64,000 nt of DNA from positions 278,773 through 342,772 of the forward strand of contig CANLUH010000004.1 in NCBI GenBank assembly GCA_947494205.1, written 5' to 3'. The first letter of the stretch is position 1, and every line of letters starts with the position of its first letter. A program made the translations under genes and the position numbers. This document shows positions 39,601 to 47,839 of the stretch, piece after piece. Source of the DNA: an uncultured Flavobacteriaceae bacterium. GTDB taxonomy: Bacteria > Bacteroidota > Bacteroidia > Flavobacteriales > Flavobacteriaceae. The notes beneath the pieces were generated by a model, which worked only from the letters and a program-made list of their open reading frames with translations, was not told the DNA's origin and ran no database searches.

Positions 39601-40080
39601 GAAAAGGCCAACGAACCTATACCTAGCAGACTTAAAGAAAAAACACTGAATAATTTTAAAAATCAGGCGTTACTAGTTAGAATGTTATACAGAAACAGTT
39701 TAAAACCTGCCTATTTAAAACAAGTTATAGACCAAGAAAAATATGCGAAATCGTATTTATTTGATACTATTGAATTAGACGAAACAAAAGACTCGATTAC
39801 CTTTATATCTAAAAAAACATTTAAAACGGATGATGATAAGAAAGGCTCTGTATATTTCTATAAACTATATAAATCTAACGAATACGGAGACTCTAACAGG
39901 TTACGTTATGTCGCCTTTTTAGATCCTAAAAACACTGACGATATAGTAACAGAAAAATATTATAAATCTGATTATAGAGGAGATAAAATAGGAGAAACAG
40001 ACAAAGTTGAAGACTTAATTAAAGACGTATTAGAGCTTATAAAATATAAAACCCGAAAACGTATTAATAAATCTTATTAA
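36628..40080 (+). CDS. TraB/GumN-domain protein with long C-terminal extension
   Basis: 1150 aa with a signal peptide (ends near FSFSQE). Residues about 25-285 are a TraB/GumN domain: PSYIYGTMHVSKK with the GTxH motif and a closing GVGAAHLPGEKG; family members are proposed metal-dependent peptidases related to Tiki. The remaining 860 residues are unrecognised, with repeated alternating strands and, near the end, helical HEAT-like pairs (about 770-960). It lies between hemH and hemA, in the periplasm or on the outer membrane. A role in heme traffic is possible only by position. Confidence 0.7.
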   Translation: MTKKILYLALFSVFLSFSQEKKQSLLWKISGNGLEKPSYIYGTMHVSKKVAFRLDDVFFEALENSESVALESDPSTWLEHNYKALSLMPQNLPDGYRRSFYGTLFRMKPTEELMIRRIIRSDNNMINGYLYRKQSDSDNFEEETYLDMFIYQAGKKKNKPIISLEDLEEAQYLTSKAGKNAYKKKPDPWLVELYEKENPYLLQENTYRERNLERLDSIGNASNTEFFREHMLYKRNSNMVAVLDSVAKKTSVFAGVGAAHLPGEKGMLNLLKQKGYTVTPLLSKRTEKGKDEKQALENFVATPKLKTYTTPDGFISLKSFTDLKEFYYGGQKFVIAPDMTNGAYLAISRFNTFEYLPNDKPITLERLDNFLFEDIPGDIISKDKIESPFPGISILNKTKKGDYQKYHIYKTPLEIVIVKLAGPKDYVLNYDKDIFNSLTFKTPSKDLKTITAPYNKYEVLFPVFNNADNLYNAGNKLIQGAVGKDYYFIKEAVVQDVSYIEDDDFEAKYSIQKFLKDLELDITTEGFTEGIYKSYTASAKLDTTTNKKIHLKSIVKDGSYYLLGHVGDNVDTAETFFNSFQFKATHYDNFETITDTALHFSVLTNTKPFTSSYNSYERDDVKPYEKQNKKSIYFSKANEQVYVSRTKFHDLKMYRNIDSLWNELDLNLKESTEDFKPVIIDRKKEFKNNSYTYSFKYRDSLSAKTVLVKNILKEGILFEIKSLTDSIAAPSPFITNFYTTFTPKDTLLGVSVFKDKTERFLKALKEDDSIVLNANGMIKFSKKHTDKIINLLKTYEFPKNKEQIKTNLIFQLGKIEDPKVIPFLKTMYVDSYSEPETQTDILKAILNRKNKAAQNHFIALLSKDLPLEPYAIKSLFRTYRDSLELKKVLYPELLEYSSIREYKEPIYGLLAKLKDSGLVKHKIYKRYKKQIINDGKIEVKRNLGDDDDYTALDDYVKLIFPHRKEQLAKAFFNKLLDVNDAYALVTYYVLLEKANEPIPSRLKEKTLNNFKNQALLVRMLYRNSLKPAYLKQVIDQEKYAKSYLFDTIELDETKDSITFISKKTFKTDDDKKGSVYFYKLYKSNEYGDSNRLRYVAFLDPKNTDDIVTEKYYKSDYRGDKIGETDKVEDLIKDVLELIKYKTRKRINKSY

Positions 40081-40104
40081 ATTAATCTCTAGGTTTTAAT
40101 TTAA

Positions 40105-40998
40105 TTACGCTACAGATTGAATATATTTTTTAGGTGTCGTTCCATACTTCTTTTTAAACGCTGCAATAAAATGACTAGAGGTACTATAGCCTACTTTTAA
40201 TCCAACTTCGTTTACATTATGCTCGCCTGTTTCTAATAGTTTTCGAGCAAATTCCATTTTATAATCGAATAAAAAACTAAAAACAGAATCGCCATAAATT
40301 TGCTTAAAACCTTCTTTTAATTTTTTAAGACTTAATCCAATTTCATCCGCTAATTCAGTTAATGTTGGAGGTTCAGCCATTCTAGTAATAACAATATCTT
40401 TAGCCTTTCTAATTTTTATAACATTCGTTTCGTCTACTAAAAACGGACATTGTTCAATATCGGCATCTTCACTTCTATTAAAATACAAACTTAACAACTC
40501 ATAGGCCTTACCTTTAAAGTACAAGTTTTTAATAGATTGATTTAAATTGTAATTAATTAACTGATTTAAAACAATAGCCATAGATGGCGAAATATTACCA
40601 TCCTTGTAATACTTTTTGTCCTTGTTATCTTCACTTAAAAATGTAATATAGTCCGCTTCCTGAGAAAACAAACCATGAAATTTCTTAATAGAAATCAATA
40701 CAGAAATTAGCCAAGTATTGGTATTAGCTTCTAAATTTATAGGTAAATCGCGTTGTGGGTTATATAATAATAACGAATGCTCTTCAGAAACATCTAAAGC
40801 ATATCTACCATTATTAAACTTAAATTTACTATCACCTTTAACACAAAAATGAAATTGAATAAAACTACTATCTATTTCTCTTACAATGGTTTGCGAATTA
40901 TCTGTCTCGTTTTTATACGTTAACACGTAAACACCTTCGTCTACTTTTGTTTCATTAAAAGAACCTGTAGCGACATTTTTTAAACTGCTATTTTCCAT
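40105..40998 (-). CDS. AraC-family transcriptional regulator divergent from hemA
   Basis: 297 aa. The N-terminal part lacks an obvious cupin motif; the C-terminal HTH pair (about 205-297) reads LTELADEIGLSLKKLKEGFKQ, SVFSFLFDYKMEFARKLL, NVNEVGLKVGYSTSSHFIAAFKKKYG and TPKKYI. Divergent placement next to the heme cluster, with palindromes in the 206-bp gap, makes it a candidate regulator of hemA. This resembles the PchR type of AraC regulator (iron-related), but that assignment is tentative. Confidence 0.8.
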   Translation of the reverse strand: MENSSLKNVATGSFNETKVDEGVYVLTYKNETDNSQTIVREIDSSFIQFHFCVKGDSKFKFNNGRYALDVSEEHSLLLYNPQRDLPINLEANTNTWLISVLISIKKFHGLFSQEADYITFLSEDNKDKKYYKDGNISPSMAIVLNQLINYNLNQSIKNLYFKGKAYELLSLYFNRSEDADIEQCPFLVDETNVIKIRKAKDIVITRMAEPPTLTELADEIGLSLKKLKEGFKQIYGDSVFSFLFDYKMEFARKLLETGEHNVNEVGLKVGYSTSSHFIAAFKKKYGTTPKKYIQSVA

Positions 40999-41036
40999 AT
41001 TTACAAACTTATTTATTTAGATTCATTCTAAACAAA

Positions 41037-41082
41037 AACACTAAAAGTGTTGCTATTACTACAAAAATAGGTATAAATACCT
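41037..41082. promoter_or_regulatory. Two palindromes between AraC gene and hemA, candidate operators
   Basis: AACACT-AAA-AGTGTT (41037-41051) and AGGTAT-AA-ATACCT (41069-41082, flanked by A5 and T5 runs). They lie 83-128 bp upstream of the hemA -7 element and close to the AraC start. As the genes diverge, terminators are not expected; operator use is inferred. Confidence 0.4.
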
Positions 41083-41164
41083 GTTTTTGCTATAAATGGG
41101 GTATAAAACCCACATAGCGACATTAAAAGTTCTTCTAGCGTTATTTTTTTTTAAACACTACCTC

Positions 41165-41172
41165 TATTTTTG
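41165..41172 (+). promoter_or_regulatory. Putative -7 element TATTTTTG of hemA
   Basis: TAnnTTTG match 32 bp before the hemA ATG. Confidence 0.5.
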
Positions 41173-41204
41173 TCCATGTAATACAAAAGCCTAGAAACTA
41201 CCAA

Positions 41205-42455
41205 ATGCAGAATACTAAAACGACATACTTTTACGCTATAGGATTAAGCTATAAAAAAGCTGATGCCGAGATAAGAGGTCATTTTAGTCTAGACGACACT
41301 GCAAAGCTTAATTTACTAAATCAAGCTAAAACAAACGGTATAGAAAGCTTAATTGTTACCTCTACATGTAATAGAACCGAAATTTTTGGTTTTGCAGAAC
41401 ACCCTTTTCAATTAATTCAATTGCTTTGTGATAATACTAAAGGTACAGTAGAAGAATTTAGAAAAGTAGCCTATATACATAAAAATAATGATGCCATTAA
41501 TCACATGTTTCGTGTAGGTTCTGGTTTAGATAGTCAGATTTTAGGAGACTTCGAAATTATAAGTCAACTTAAAAAAAGTGCAAAACTGTCTAGAAAGCAC
41601 AATTTATTAAACTCTTTTATAGAGCGTTTATTAAATTCTGTAATACAAGCGAGTAAACGCATAAAAAACGAAACCGAGATTTCTTCAGGAGCAACCTCTG
41701 TCTCTTTTGCCTCTGTACAATACATATTAAAGCATGTACAAAACGTTTCAAACAAGAATATTTTATTGTTCGGAACAGGTAAAATAGGAAGAAATACTTG
41801 CGAGAATTTGGTAAAACATACCAAAAACGAGCACATTACTTTAATTAATAGAACAAAAAACAAGGCCGAAGCTATCGCTGGAAAATTCAATCTATTAGTT
41901 AAAGACTATTCCGATTTACAAGAAGAAATAAATACTTCGGATGTTTTAATAGTTGCGACTGGCGCACAAAACCCAACGGTAGATAAATATTTAATTCAAT
42001 CTGAAAAAGAATTATTAATCTTAGATTTATCAATTCCGAAGAATGTAAATGCAAATGTTTCTGAATTGGACAATGTAACATTAATACATTTAGATGATTT
42101 ATCGCAAATTACCGATGAAACATTAGAGAACAGAAAAGCACACATTCCTGTAGCAGAAAACATTATAGAAGATATAAAAGCAGAATTTAATAGCTGGTTA
42201 GAAACACGCAAATTTGCACCAACTATTAAAGCATTAAAACATAAATTATTAGATTTTAAAGCTGCAGAATTGGATACACAACGTAAAAAAATATCCGATT
42301 TTAACGAAGAACAAGCAGAGTTAATAAGTAATAATATCATTCAAAAAATAACAAACCACTTTGCACACCATTTAAGGGAAGACGGTATATCTACTAACGA
42401 CAGTCTAGAACTTATAAAAAAAGTGTTTCAGTTAGAACAACCACAAAATGTCTAA
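41205..42455 (+). CDS. hemA: Glutamyl-tRNA reductase HemA
   Basis: 416 aa. Catalytic cysteine in TSTCNRTEIFG (Cys55), GSGLDSQILGDFEI, the NADPH-binding GTGKIGRNTCENL, and a C-terminal dimerisation helix region. It makes glutamate-1-semialdehyde from glutamyl-tRNA, the committed step of C5 tetrapyrrole synthesis. First gene of a hem operon; it overlaps hemCD by 8 bp, so translation is coupled. The next enzyme (glutamate-1-semialdehyde aminotransferase) is not in this window. Confidence 0.95.
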   Translation: MQNTKTTYFYAIGLSYKKADAEIRGHFSLDDTAKLNLLNQAKTNGIESLIVTSTCNRTEIFGFAEHPFQLIQLLCDNTKGTVEEFRKVAYIHKNNDAINHMFRVGSGLDSQILGDFEIISQLKKSAKLSRKHNLLNSFIERLLNSVIQASKRIKNETEISSGATSVSFASVQYILKHVQNVSNKNILLFGTGKIGRNTCENLVKHTKNEHITLINRTKNKAEAIAGKFNLLVKDYSDLQEEINTSDVLIVATGAQNPTVDKYLIQSEKELLILDLSIPKNVNANVSELDNVTLIHLDDLSQITDETLENRKAHIPVAENIIEDIKAEFNSWLETRKFAPTIKALKHKLLDFKAAELDTQRKKISDFNEEQAELISNNIIQKITNHFAHHLREDGISTNDSLELIKKVFQLEQPQNV

Positions 42456-44031
42456 AACAATTAGAATTGGTACTCGCGATAGTGAGTTAGCGTTATGGCA
42501 AGCCAAAATAGTACAAAGTCAATTAGAACACCTAGGTCACAAAACAGTATTAGTTCCCGTAAAATCCACAGGAGATATTGTATTAGATAAACCACTTTAC
42601 GAGCTAGGCATTACTGGCATTTTCACCAGAACGCTAGATATAGCCATGCTTAATCATGAAATTGATATTGCAGTACACTCTCTAAAAGATGTACCAACCC
42701 TGCTACCAAAAGGCATTGTACAAGCCGCTGTTATAAAACGTGGTAATGTTAGAGACACACTGGTTTATAAAGACAATGAAGAATTCCTAAGTTCAAGAGA
42801 GGGTATTATAGCAACCAGTAGTTTACGTCGCCGTGCACAATGGTTAAACCGTTATCCTACTCATAAAATTGAAGATATTCGTGGTAATGTAAACACGCGT
42901 TTACAAAAAGTAGAAGATAGCGAAACATGGAATGGTGCTATTTTTGCCGCTGCTGGATTAGGGCGTTTAAACCTTAGACCAGAAGAAGCTATTAATTTAG
43001 ATTGGATGGTTCCAGCTCCTGGACAAGGAACTATAATGATTACAGCGCTTGAAGAAGATGAAGAAACGCTGGCTATTTGCAAAGAAATTAATCACGAAGA
43101 AACAGAAATTTGTACTACAATAGAACGTACATTTTTAAATAGATTAGAAGGTGGCTGTACAGCTCCAATTGGCGCTTTAGCCTTTATAAAAGATGAAGAA
43201 ATTCATTTTCACGGAATTCTTTTAAGTCCAGATGGCACCAAAAAGATTGAAATAAAAAGAAGCAAAAAACTAGGTGAACATAGCGATTTAGCAGAATTTA
43301 GTGCCGATTATGTTATAGAAAAAGGCGGTAAACGTTTAATGGATAACATTAAAAATTCACACCGAAAAACTAATGTCTATTCTACAAAGACCTTTACAGA
43401 AGATCAACGCTTATTACTTAATGAAAAAGTAGTAGCTGAAAGTTCTGACTTTATAAAAATAAACGTTAACAGAATACACCCGCGCCATTTAAAAAATGAA
43501 ATTAAAAATGTTGTTATAACAAGTAAAAATGCTGTAGAGTCCCTAATTACTAATTACTCAGCAGTAGAATTACAATTTAAAAACATTTACTGTGTTGGTC
43601 GCCGAACAAAACGTTTAATAGAAAATAGAATTGGCCCTGTTGCACATACAGCAAAAAATGCTAAAGCACTTGCAGACCATTTAGTGGAATATATAGAAGG
43701 TAACGAAGTCACTTATTTCTGTAGTGATATAAGGTTAGACGAATTACCTACAATCCTTACTGAAAATAATATAAAAGTTAATGAAATAGAAGCTTACCAA
43801 ACAAAATTGGATGCTTTAAAAATTGACGACTCTGTAGAAGGTGTTCTATTTTATAGCCCATCTACCGTAAAAAGTTATAAGCAAGAAAACAATGTTAAAG
43901 ATGGTATGATAGCCTTTTGTATTGGTGATACCACTGCTAAAGAAGCTAAAAAATACTTTAAAGATGTTAGAGTTTCAAAGTTACCAACTGTAGAGAGTGT
44001 TATAGCATTGGTAAATGAACATTATAACTAG
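42448..44031 (+). CDS. hemCD: Fused hydroxymethylbilane synthase / uroporphyrinogen-III synthase
   Basis: 527 aa. Residues 1 to about 300 are HemC (RIGTRDSELALWQA, HSLKDVPT, SSLRRRAQW, dipyrromethane-cofactor cysteine in LEGGCTAPIGA, Cys237). From about 310 the sequence is HemD-like: VVITSKNAVESL, CVGRRTKRLI, ANAEA-type strands and VLFYSPSTVKSY. The fusion couples assembly of the linear tetrapyrrole with its cyclisation to uroporphyrinogen III, useful because the intermediate closes spontaneously to the wrong isomer. Its stop codon abuts a heptanucleotide repeat array. Confidence 0.93.
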   Translation: MSKTIRIGTRDSELALWQAKIVQSQLEHLGHKTVLVPVKSTGDIVLDKPLYELGITGIFTRTLDIAMLNHEIDIAVHSLKDVPTLLPKGIVQAAVIKRGNVRDTLVYKDNEEFLSSREGIIATSSLRRRAQWLNRYPTHKIEDIRGNVNTRLQKVEDSETWNGAIFAAAGLGRLNLRPEEAINLDWMVPAPGQGTIMITALEEDEETLAICKEINHEETEICTTIERTFLNRLEGGCTAPIGALAFIKDEEIHFHGILLSPDGTKKIEIKRSKKLGEHSDLAEFSADYVIEKGGKRLMDNIKNSHRKTNVYSTKTFTEDQRLLLNEKVVAESSDFIKINVNRIHPRHLKNEIKNVVITSKNAVESLITNYSAVELQFKNIYCVGRRTKRLIENRIGPVAHTAKNAKALADHLVEYIEGNEVTYFCSDIRLDELPTILTENNIKVNEIEAYQTKLDALKIDDSVEGVLFYSPSTVKSYKQENNVKDGMIAFCIGDTTAKEAKKYFKDVRVSKLPTVESVIALVNEHYN

Positions 44032-44032
44032 C

Positions 44033-44060
44033 TGTTGGCTATTAGCTTTTTGCTTTTGGC
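44033..44060 (-). repeat. Heptanucleotide array, left side of four-helix-bundle gene
   Basis: Read on the minus strand from 44060: GCCAAAA, GCAAAAA, GCTAATA, GCCAACA, four 7-bp units, then a decayed unit running into the hemCD stop codon. The right-hand array (44457-44512) uses the same unit in opposite orientation. Confidence 0.65.
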
Positions 44061-44098
44061 GAGTACTCTTATGGGAATAACAGCTAAAATTATAAAAT

Positions 44099-44455
44099 AT
44101 GAGGGATTTTAGAAAGTTTGAAATTTGGAAAAACGGTATCGAAATCGTTAAGCAGATTTATAAACTCTCTGGAAAATTACCTTCAGAAGAAAAGTTTGGT
44201 TTACGAAGCCAAATAACAAGAGCAGCAATATCAATACCTTCAAATATAGCAGAAGGTTGTAGTAGAAATAGTGAAGTAGAGTTTAAACGTTTTTTAGAAA
44301 TCGCTTTAGGCTCACTTTTTGAAATAGAAACGCAATTAATTATTATTTCAGAATTAGAGTTAATATCAGTTCAAGACACAGAAACTGTTATGTCTCTAAT
44401 TCAAAAAGAAGGCAAAATGATTAATAGCCTAATAAATAAAATTAAAAATAGCTAG
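44099..44455 (+). CDS. Four-helix-bundle protein, S23/intervening-sequence family
   Basis: 118 aa. RDFRKFEIWKNGIEIV, GLRSQITRAAISIPSNIAEG and a FKRFLEIALGSLFEIETQL core identify the S23-type four-helix bundle family, first known from 23S rRNA intervening sequences and structurally akin to Avd of diversity-generating retroelements. It interrupts the hem operon between hemCD and hemE, in the same orientation, and is flanked on both sides by oppositely oriented 7-bp repeat arrays, which suggests it moves as a small unit. No reverse transcriptase or rRNA is near. Molecular role unknown. Confidence 0.85.
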   Translation: MRDFRKFEIWKNGIEIVKQIYKLSGKLPSEEKFGLRSQITRAAISIPSNIAEGCSRNSEVEFKRFLEIALGSLFEIETQLIIISELELISVQDTETVMSLIQKEGKMINSLINKIKNS

Positions 44456-44456
44456 A

Positions 44457-44512
44457 GCTAATAGTCAATATCAAACTGCTAAAAGCTAAGAGCTAAAAGC
44501 CAAGAGCCAAAA
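44457..44512 (+). repeat. Heptanucleotide array abutting hemE start codon
   Basis: Eight 7-bp units in a row: GCTAATA, GTCAATA, TCAAACT (decayed), GCTAAAA, GCTAAGA, GCTAAAA, GCCAAGA, GCCAAAA. The last A is the first base of the hemE ATG, so the array fills the ribosome-binding region; copy-number changes would alter the leader of hemE. Confidence 0.7.
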
Positions 44513-45537
44513 TGATAAAGAACGATTTATTTTTAAGAGCATTAAAAGGAGAAACTGTAGACCGCCCACCAGTATGGATGATGCGTCAAGCTGGAAGATA
44601 CCTTCCAGAGTTTATGGAAATTAAAGCAAAGTACGATTTCTTTACACGTTGCCAAACGCCAGAATTAGCTAGTGAAATCACTGTACAACCTATTCGTCGT
44701 TACGGTATGGATGCAGCTATTTTATTTAGCGATATTTTAGTGATTCCGCAAGCCATGAATATCGAGGTACAAATGAAACCTAATTTTGGTCCTTATCTAC
44801 CAAATCCTGTACGTTCTCAAAAAGATGTCGATAATGTTATTGTACCAGACGTAACGGAAGCGTTAGATTATGTTTACCAAGCTATAAAGGCTACTAAAGA
44901 GAAACTTAACAACGAAGTTCCTTTAATAGGTTTTGCAGGTTCACCATGGACTATTTTATGCTATTGTGTACAAGGACAAGGCAGTAAAAACTTTGACAAA
45001 GCCAAAGAATTCTGTTTTACAAATCCAGTGGCGGCTCACCAATTATTACAAAAAATTACAGATACTACTATTGCTTACTTAAAAGAAAAAGTAAAAGCAG
45101 GTGTTAATGCTGTACAAGTATTCGATTCTTGGGGAGGCATGTTATCTCCTGTAGATTATCAGGAATTTTCTTGGAAATACATACAACAAATAATAGATGC
45201 TTTAAAAGACCACGCACCAGTAATTGCATTTGGTAAAGGGTGTTGGTTCGCACTTAACGAAATGTCTAAATCTGGAGCATCTGCATTAGGAGTAGATTGG
45301 ACATGTTCTGCACAAAACGCACGTTATTTAACAGGAGGCAATATTACATTACAAGGTAATTTTGATCCTACGCGATTATTTTCGCCACCAGCAGAAATTA
45401 AGAAAATGGTACACCAAATGATTAACGAATTTGGTAAAGACAAATATATTGTTAATCTTGGACATGGTATTTTACCTAACATTCCATTAGATAATGCAAA
45501 GGCGTTTATTGATGCTGTAAAAGAATACAAAGTATAA
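44512..45537 (+). CDS. hemE: Uroporphyrinogen decarboxylase HemE
   Basis: 341 aa. Signature [17 protein letters not shown] near the N-terminus, [26 protein letters not shown], and GHGILPNIP at the end. It converts uroporphyrinogen III to coproporphyrinogen III, the next step after HemCD. The gene begins directly at the end of a heptanucleotide array, so its leader is unusual; the four-helix-bundle gene separates it from hemCD but all read in one direction. Confidence 0.95.
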   Translation: MIKNDLFLRALKGETVDRPPVWMMRQAGRYLPEFMEIKAKYDFFTRCQTPELASEITVQPIRRYGMDAAILFSDILVIPQAMNIEVQMKPNFGPYLPNPVRSQKDVDNVIVPDVTEALDYVYQAIKATKEKLNNEVPLIGFAGSPWTILCYCVQGQGSKNFDKAKEFCFTNPVAAHQLLQKITDTTIAYLKEKVKAGVNAVQVFDSWGGMLSPVDYQEFSWKYIQQIIDALKDHAPVIAFGKGCWFALNEMSKSGASALGVDWTCSAQNARYLTGGNITLQGNFDPTRLFSPPAEIKKMVHQMINEFGKDKYIVNLGHGILPNIPLDNAKAFIDAVKEYKV

Positions 45538-45613
45538 CTCTTTTTAAGGTTTATTATGTAACATAAAATAGGTTTTTACGTCTTTTAAGCATCAACAATC
45601 AAAATAGAATAAG

Positions 45614-46393
45614 ATGATAAAAAACATATTTTCAGGAATAAAAGCCTATTCAGGAACATTTGCCCTTATCTCCAAACTAAAACTTTGGAAATATTTTCTT
45701 GTCCCTATAATTATAAGCATTATTACCTTTTCAATTGTAGCTATTACAGCCTATGGATTATCTGATAACATAGGAGGATTTATAGCTAAAATATGGCCTT
45801 GGGAAACAGGAAAAGAAACCTTTACTTCTGTTTCTAGTTTTCTAGGAGGACTAACAATAGTTGTTATTGGTTTTATACTTTATAAGCACATTGTTATGGC
45901 TTTATCTGCGCCATTTATGAGTCCAGTTTCCGAAAAAATTGAAACGCATTTAACTGGTGTACAAAAACACGAACATAGAATTACATCTTTTAAAGAACAA
46001 CTATGGAGAGGGATTAGAATTAATGCAAGAAACCTTTCTAAAGAACTCTTGCTAACCATTCCTATTTTAATACTTAGTTTTATTCCTGTTATTGGCATAT
46101 TTGCAACCATATTACTATTTTTAATGCAAGCTTATTATGCTGGTTTTGGTAACTTAGATTATACTTTAGAACGTCATTTTAAATATAACGAGAGTGTAAA
46201 ATTTGTTAGACGACACCGCGGAGTAGCTATAGGAAATGGTATTATATTTATGCTGTTTTTACTAATACCCCTTATAGGAATTATTATTGTTTTACCTCTC
46301 TCTGTAACAGCTGCAACCACAAAAGCAGTAGAGTTACTAAGAGTAGATAACACACAAATTGCAAACAAGCAAAATCAAGTAACAACCAAATGA
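45614..46393 (+). CDS. EI24-domain membrane protein (CysZ-like)
   Basis: 259 aa with about five membrane helices (25-48, 78-100, 145-172, 205-235 regions). The layout and motifs (IFSGIKAYSGTF, PFMSPVSEKIE, LDYTLERHFKYNESVKFVRRHRG) fit the EI24/CysZ family of integral membrane proteins. CysZ imports sulfate, but Bacteroidota members have no proven function. Its stop overlaps the start of the acetyltransferase (ATGA), so the two are translationally coupled within the heme gene string. Confidence 0.75.
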   Translation: MIKNIFSGIKAYSGTFALISKLKLWKYFLVPIIISIITFSIVAITAYGLSDNIGGFIAKIWPWETGKETFTSVSSFLGGLTIVVIGFILYKHIVMALSAPFMSPVSEKIETHLTGVQKHEHRITSFKEQLWRGIRINARNLSKELLLTIPILILSFIPVIGIFATILLFLMQAYYAGFGNLDYTLERHFKYNESVKFVRRHRGVAIGNGIIFMLFLLIPLIGIIIVLPLSVTAATTKAVELLRVDNTQIANKQNQVTTK

Positions 46394-46923
46394 TAACTAG
46401 TTTTAATGGATTTTACATTGATAAGATTACTTTAGAAGATGCCAAAAGCATTTATCTACTTATGATAGATAACGCTAATCGATTTCGACGTTATTTCCCT
46501 AAAACACTAGAACAAAACGCGACCGAAATTCTTTCAGAAGTCTTTGTAAAATCGAAAGTGGATAAATTTCAATCCAAAGAAGAATTCTTATTCACTATAA
46601 AAGAAGCAGCAACCAATAGTGTTGTTGGTTTAGTCTATATAAAAGAGTTAGATTGGACTATTAAGCAAGGTGAATTCGCTTATTGTATAGATGCAAAATG
46701 CGGAGGCAAACAATTGATGAGTAAGGCTATTAAAATACTTTCGGAATATGCCTTTACAGACCTCGATTTAAAAACACTTCAAATTATTGTTCATAAAGAC
46801 AATATACCAAGCGTAAAAGTGGCTTTAAATACTAATTTTAAGTGGATAAAAACTTTATTAAATGAATTTACGCCTGTCGGGGAGTCACCTTTAGATATGG
46901 AATTATACGAACTTTATAACTAA
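46390..46923 (+). CDS. GNAT-family N-acetyltransferase (RimJ/RimL type)
   Basis: 177 aa. GNAT fold with strands VVGLVYIKELD and GEFAYCIDAKCGGKQLMSKAIKIL (acetyl-CoA-binding region, although the usual Q/RxxGxG/A is relaxed to GGKQLM) and LKTLQIIVHKDNIPSVKVALNTNFK typical of RimJ/RimL members. Substrate unknown. Starts within the last codon of the EI24 gene and is followed after 5 bp by the isomerase gene. Confidence 0.8.
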   Translation: MITSFNGFYIDKITLEDAKSIYLLMIDNANRFRRYFPKTLEQNATEILSEVFVKSKVDKFQSKEEFLFTIKEAATNSVVGLVYIKELDWTIKQGEFAYCIDAKCGGKQLMSKAIKILSEYAFTDLDLKTLQIIVHKDNIPSVKVALNTNFKWIKTLLNEFTPVGESPLDMELYELYN

Positions 46924-46928
46924 ATAAA

Positions 46929-47276
46929 ATGCCACATTTTGTAATAGATTGCTCAGAACCTATTCTTGACTTATTAGACCCAGAAATCCTACTACAAGAA
47001 GTACACAAAACTGCTGTAGCTTCAACATTATTTGATGAAGCAGATATAAAAGTAAGACTAAATCCTTTTAAAGAGCACTATATTGTAGGAGGTAAAAAAG
47101 ACAATTTTATTCATGTTTTCGCAAACATAATGGAAGGGAGAACTACAGAACAAAAAGCAAACCTTTCAAAATTAATAGTTAGTAAACTAAAAGGATTTTT
47201 TCCAGAAGTACCTATTATTTCCATAAATATAAGAGATTTCGAAAAAGCAACGTATTGTAATAAAACTATGGTTTAA
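46929..47276 (+). CDS. 5-carboxymethyl-2-hydroxymuconate isomerase family protein
   Basis: 115 aa. Starts MPHFVIDCSEPIL, keeping Pro2, the N-terminal catalytic residue of CHMI/tautomerase-superfamily enzymes, and has DIKVRLNPFKEHYIVGG and FPEVPIISINIRDFEKATY as in the family. CHMI acts in homoprotocatechuate degradation, but no other gene of that route is here, so the true substrate is doubtful. It sits 5 bp after the acetyltransferase gene. Confidence 0.8.
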   Translation: MPHFVIDCSEPILDLLDPEILLQEVHKTAVASTLFDEADIKVRLNPFKEHYIVGGKKDNFIHVFANIMEGRTTEQKANLSKLIVSKLKGFFPEVPIISINIRDFEKATYCNKTMV

Positions 47277-47308
47277 AACCAATTACTAAAGACCTCTAAA
47301 AATAATTA

Positions 47309-47839
47309 GTGATAGATTTAATACAAATACAAAAAATAGGGAGTAAAACAGCACTTAAATATGGTATAATATTTTTTATAAGTATTGCTTTTATCTCTAC
47401 TATATTACTATTATCATTAGTTTTATTTGGCGATTTATTAGCTATGTTTTCTGTACTATTTCTAGTTATCTGCTATATTTCTTTTCTTGTATTAATTACT
47501 ATTCCATTTATAATATCACTTCGCTATTTTGGAAAAAAATTAGCAATAGATTTATATAATAAAAAGAGTCTTATTAAAGCTTCGGCCAGGTTTTCTTTTT
47601 CAATTAATATTGTTTTATGGACTCTTGTTTTAATCGCTGTTCTCTTTTTTTCTATGGGAGGAGCATTTATATTTGCACTTGTAAGTTATATTCTATTAAT
47701 CCTTATTTTAAGTACGTTAACCACATTTACAATAGGCTTAATAATCGCGAAAGAATCACAATCAAAAATTAAGAAGCTACCCTCTTCAGAAACTGAAAAC
47801 GTAGTACTTAATCAAAACAAAATAAGTAATGAAAGATAA
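47309..47839 (+). CDS. Integral membrane protein of unknown function
   Basis: 176 aa, with a GTG start at 47309 and no ATG nearby. Four hydrophobic segments (about 18-42, 45-70, 95-118, 120-148) form two helix pairs; the ends are charged. No family recognised. It overlaps the start of hemF by 11 bp, so it is read within the same string of genes. Confidence 0.6.
   Translation: MIDLIQIQKIGSKTALKYGIIFFISIAFISTILLLSLVLFGDLLAMFSVLFLVICYISFLVLITIPFIISLRYFGKKLAIDLYNKKSLIKASARFSFSINIVLWTLVLIAVLFFSMGGAFIFALVSYILLILILSTLTTFTIGLIIAKESQSKIKKLPSSETENVVLNQNKISNER

Noticed and set aside
44099..44455. Part of a diversity-generating retroelement, because the four-helix protein resembles Avd
   Set aside because: No reverse transcriptase, template repeat or variable repeat was found near it; the heptad arrays are not template/variable pairs.
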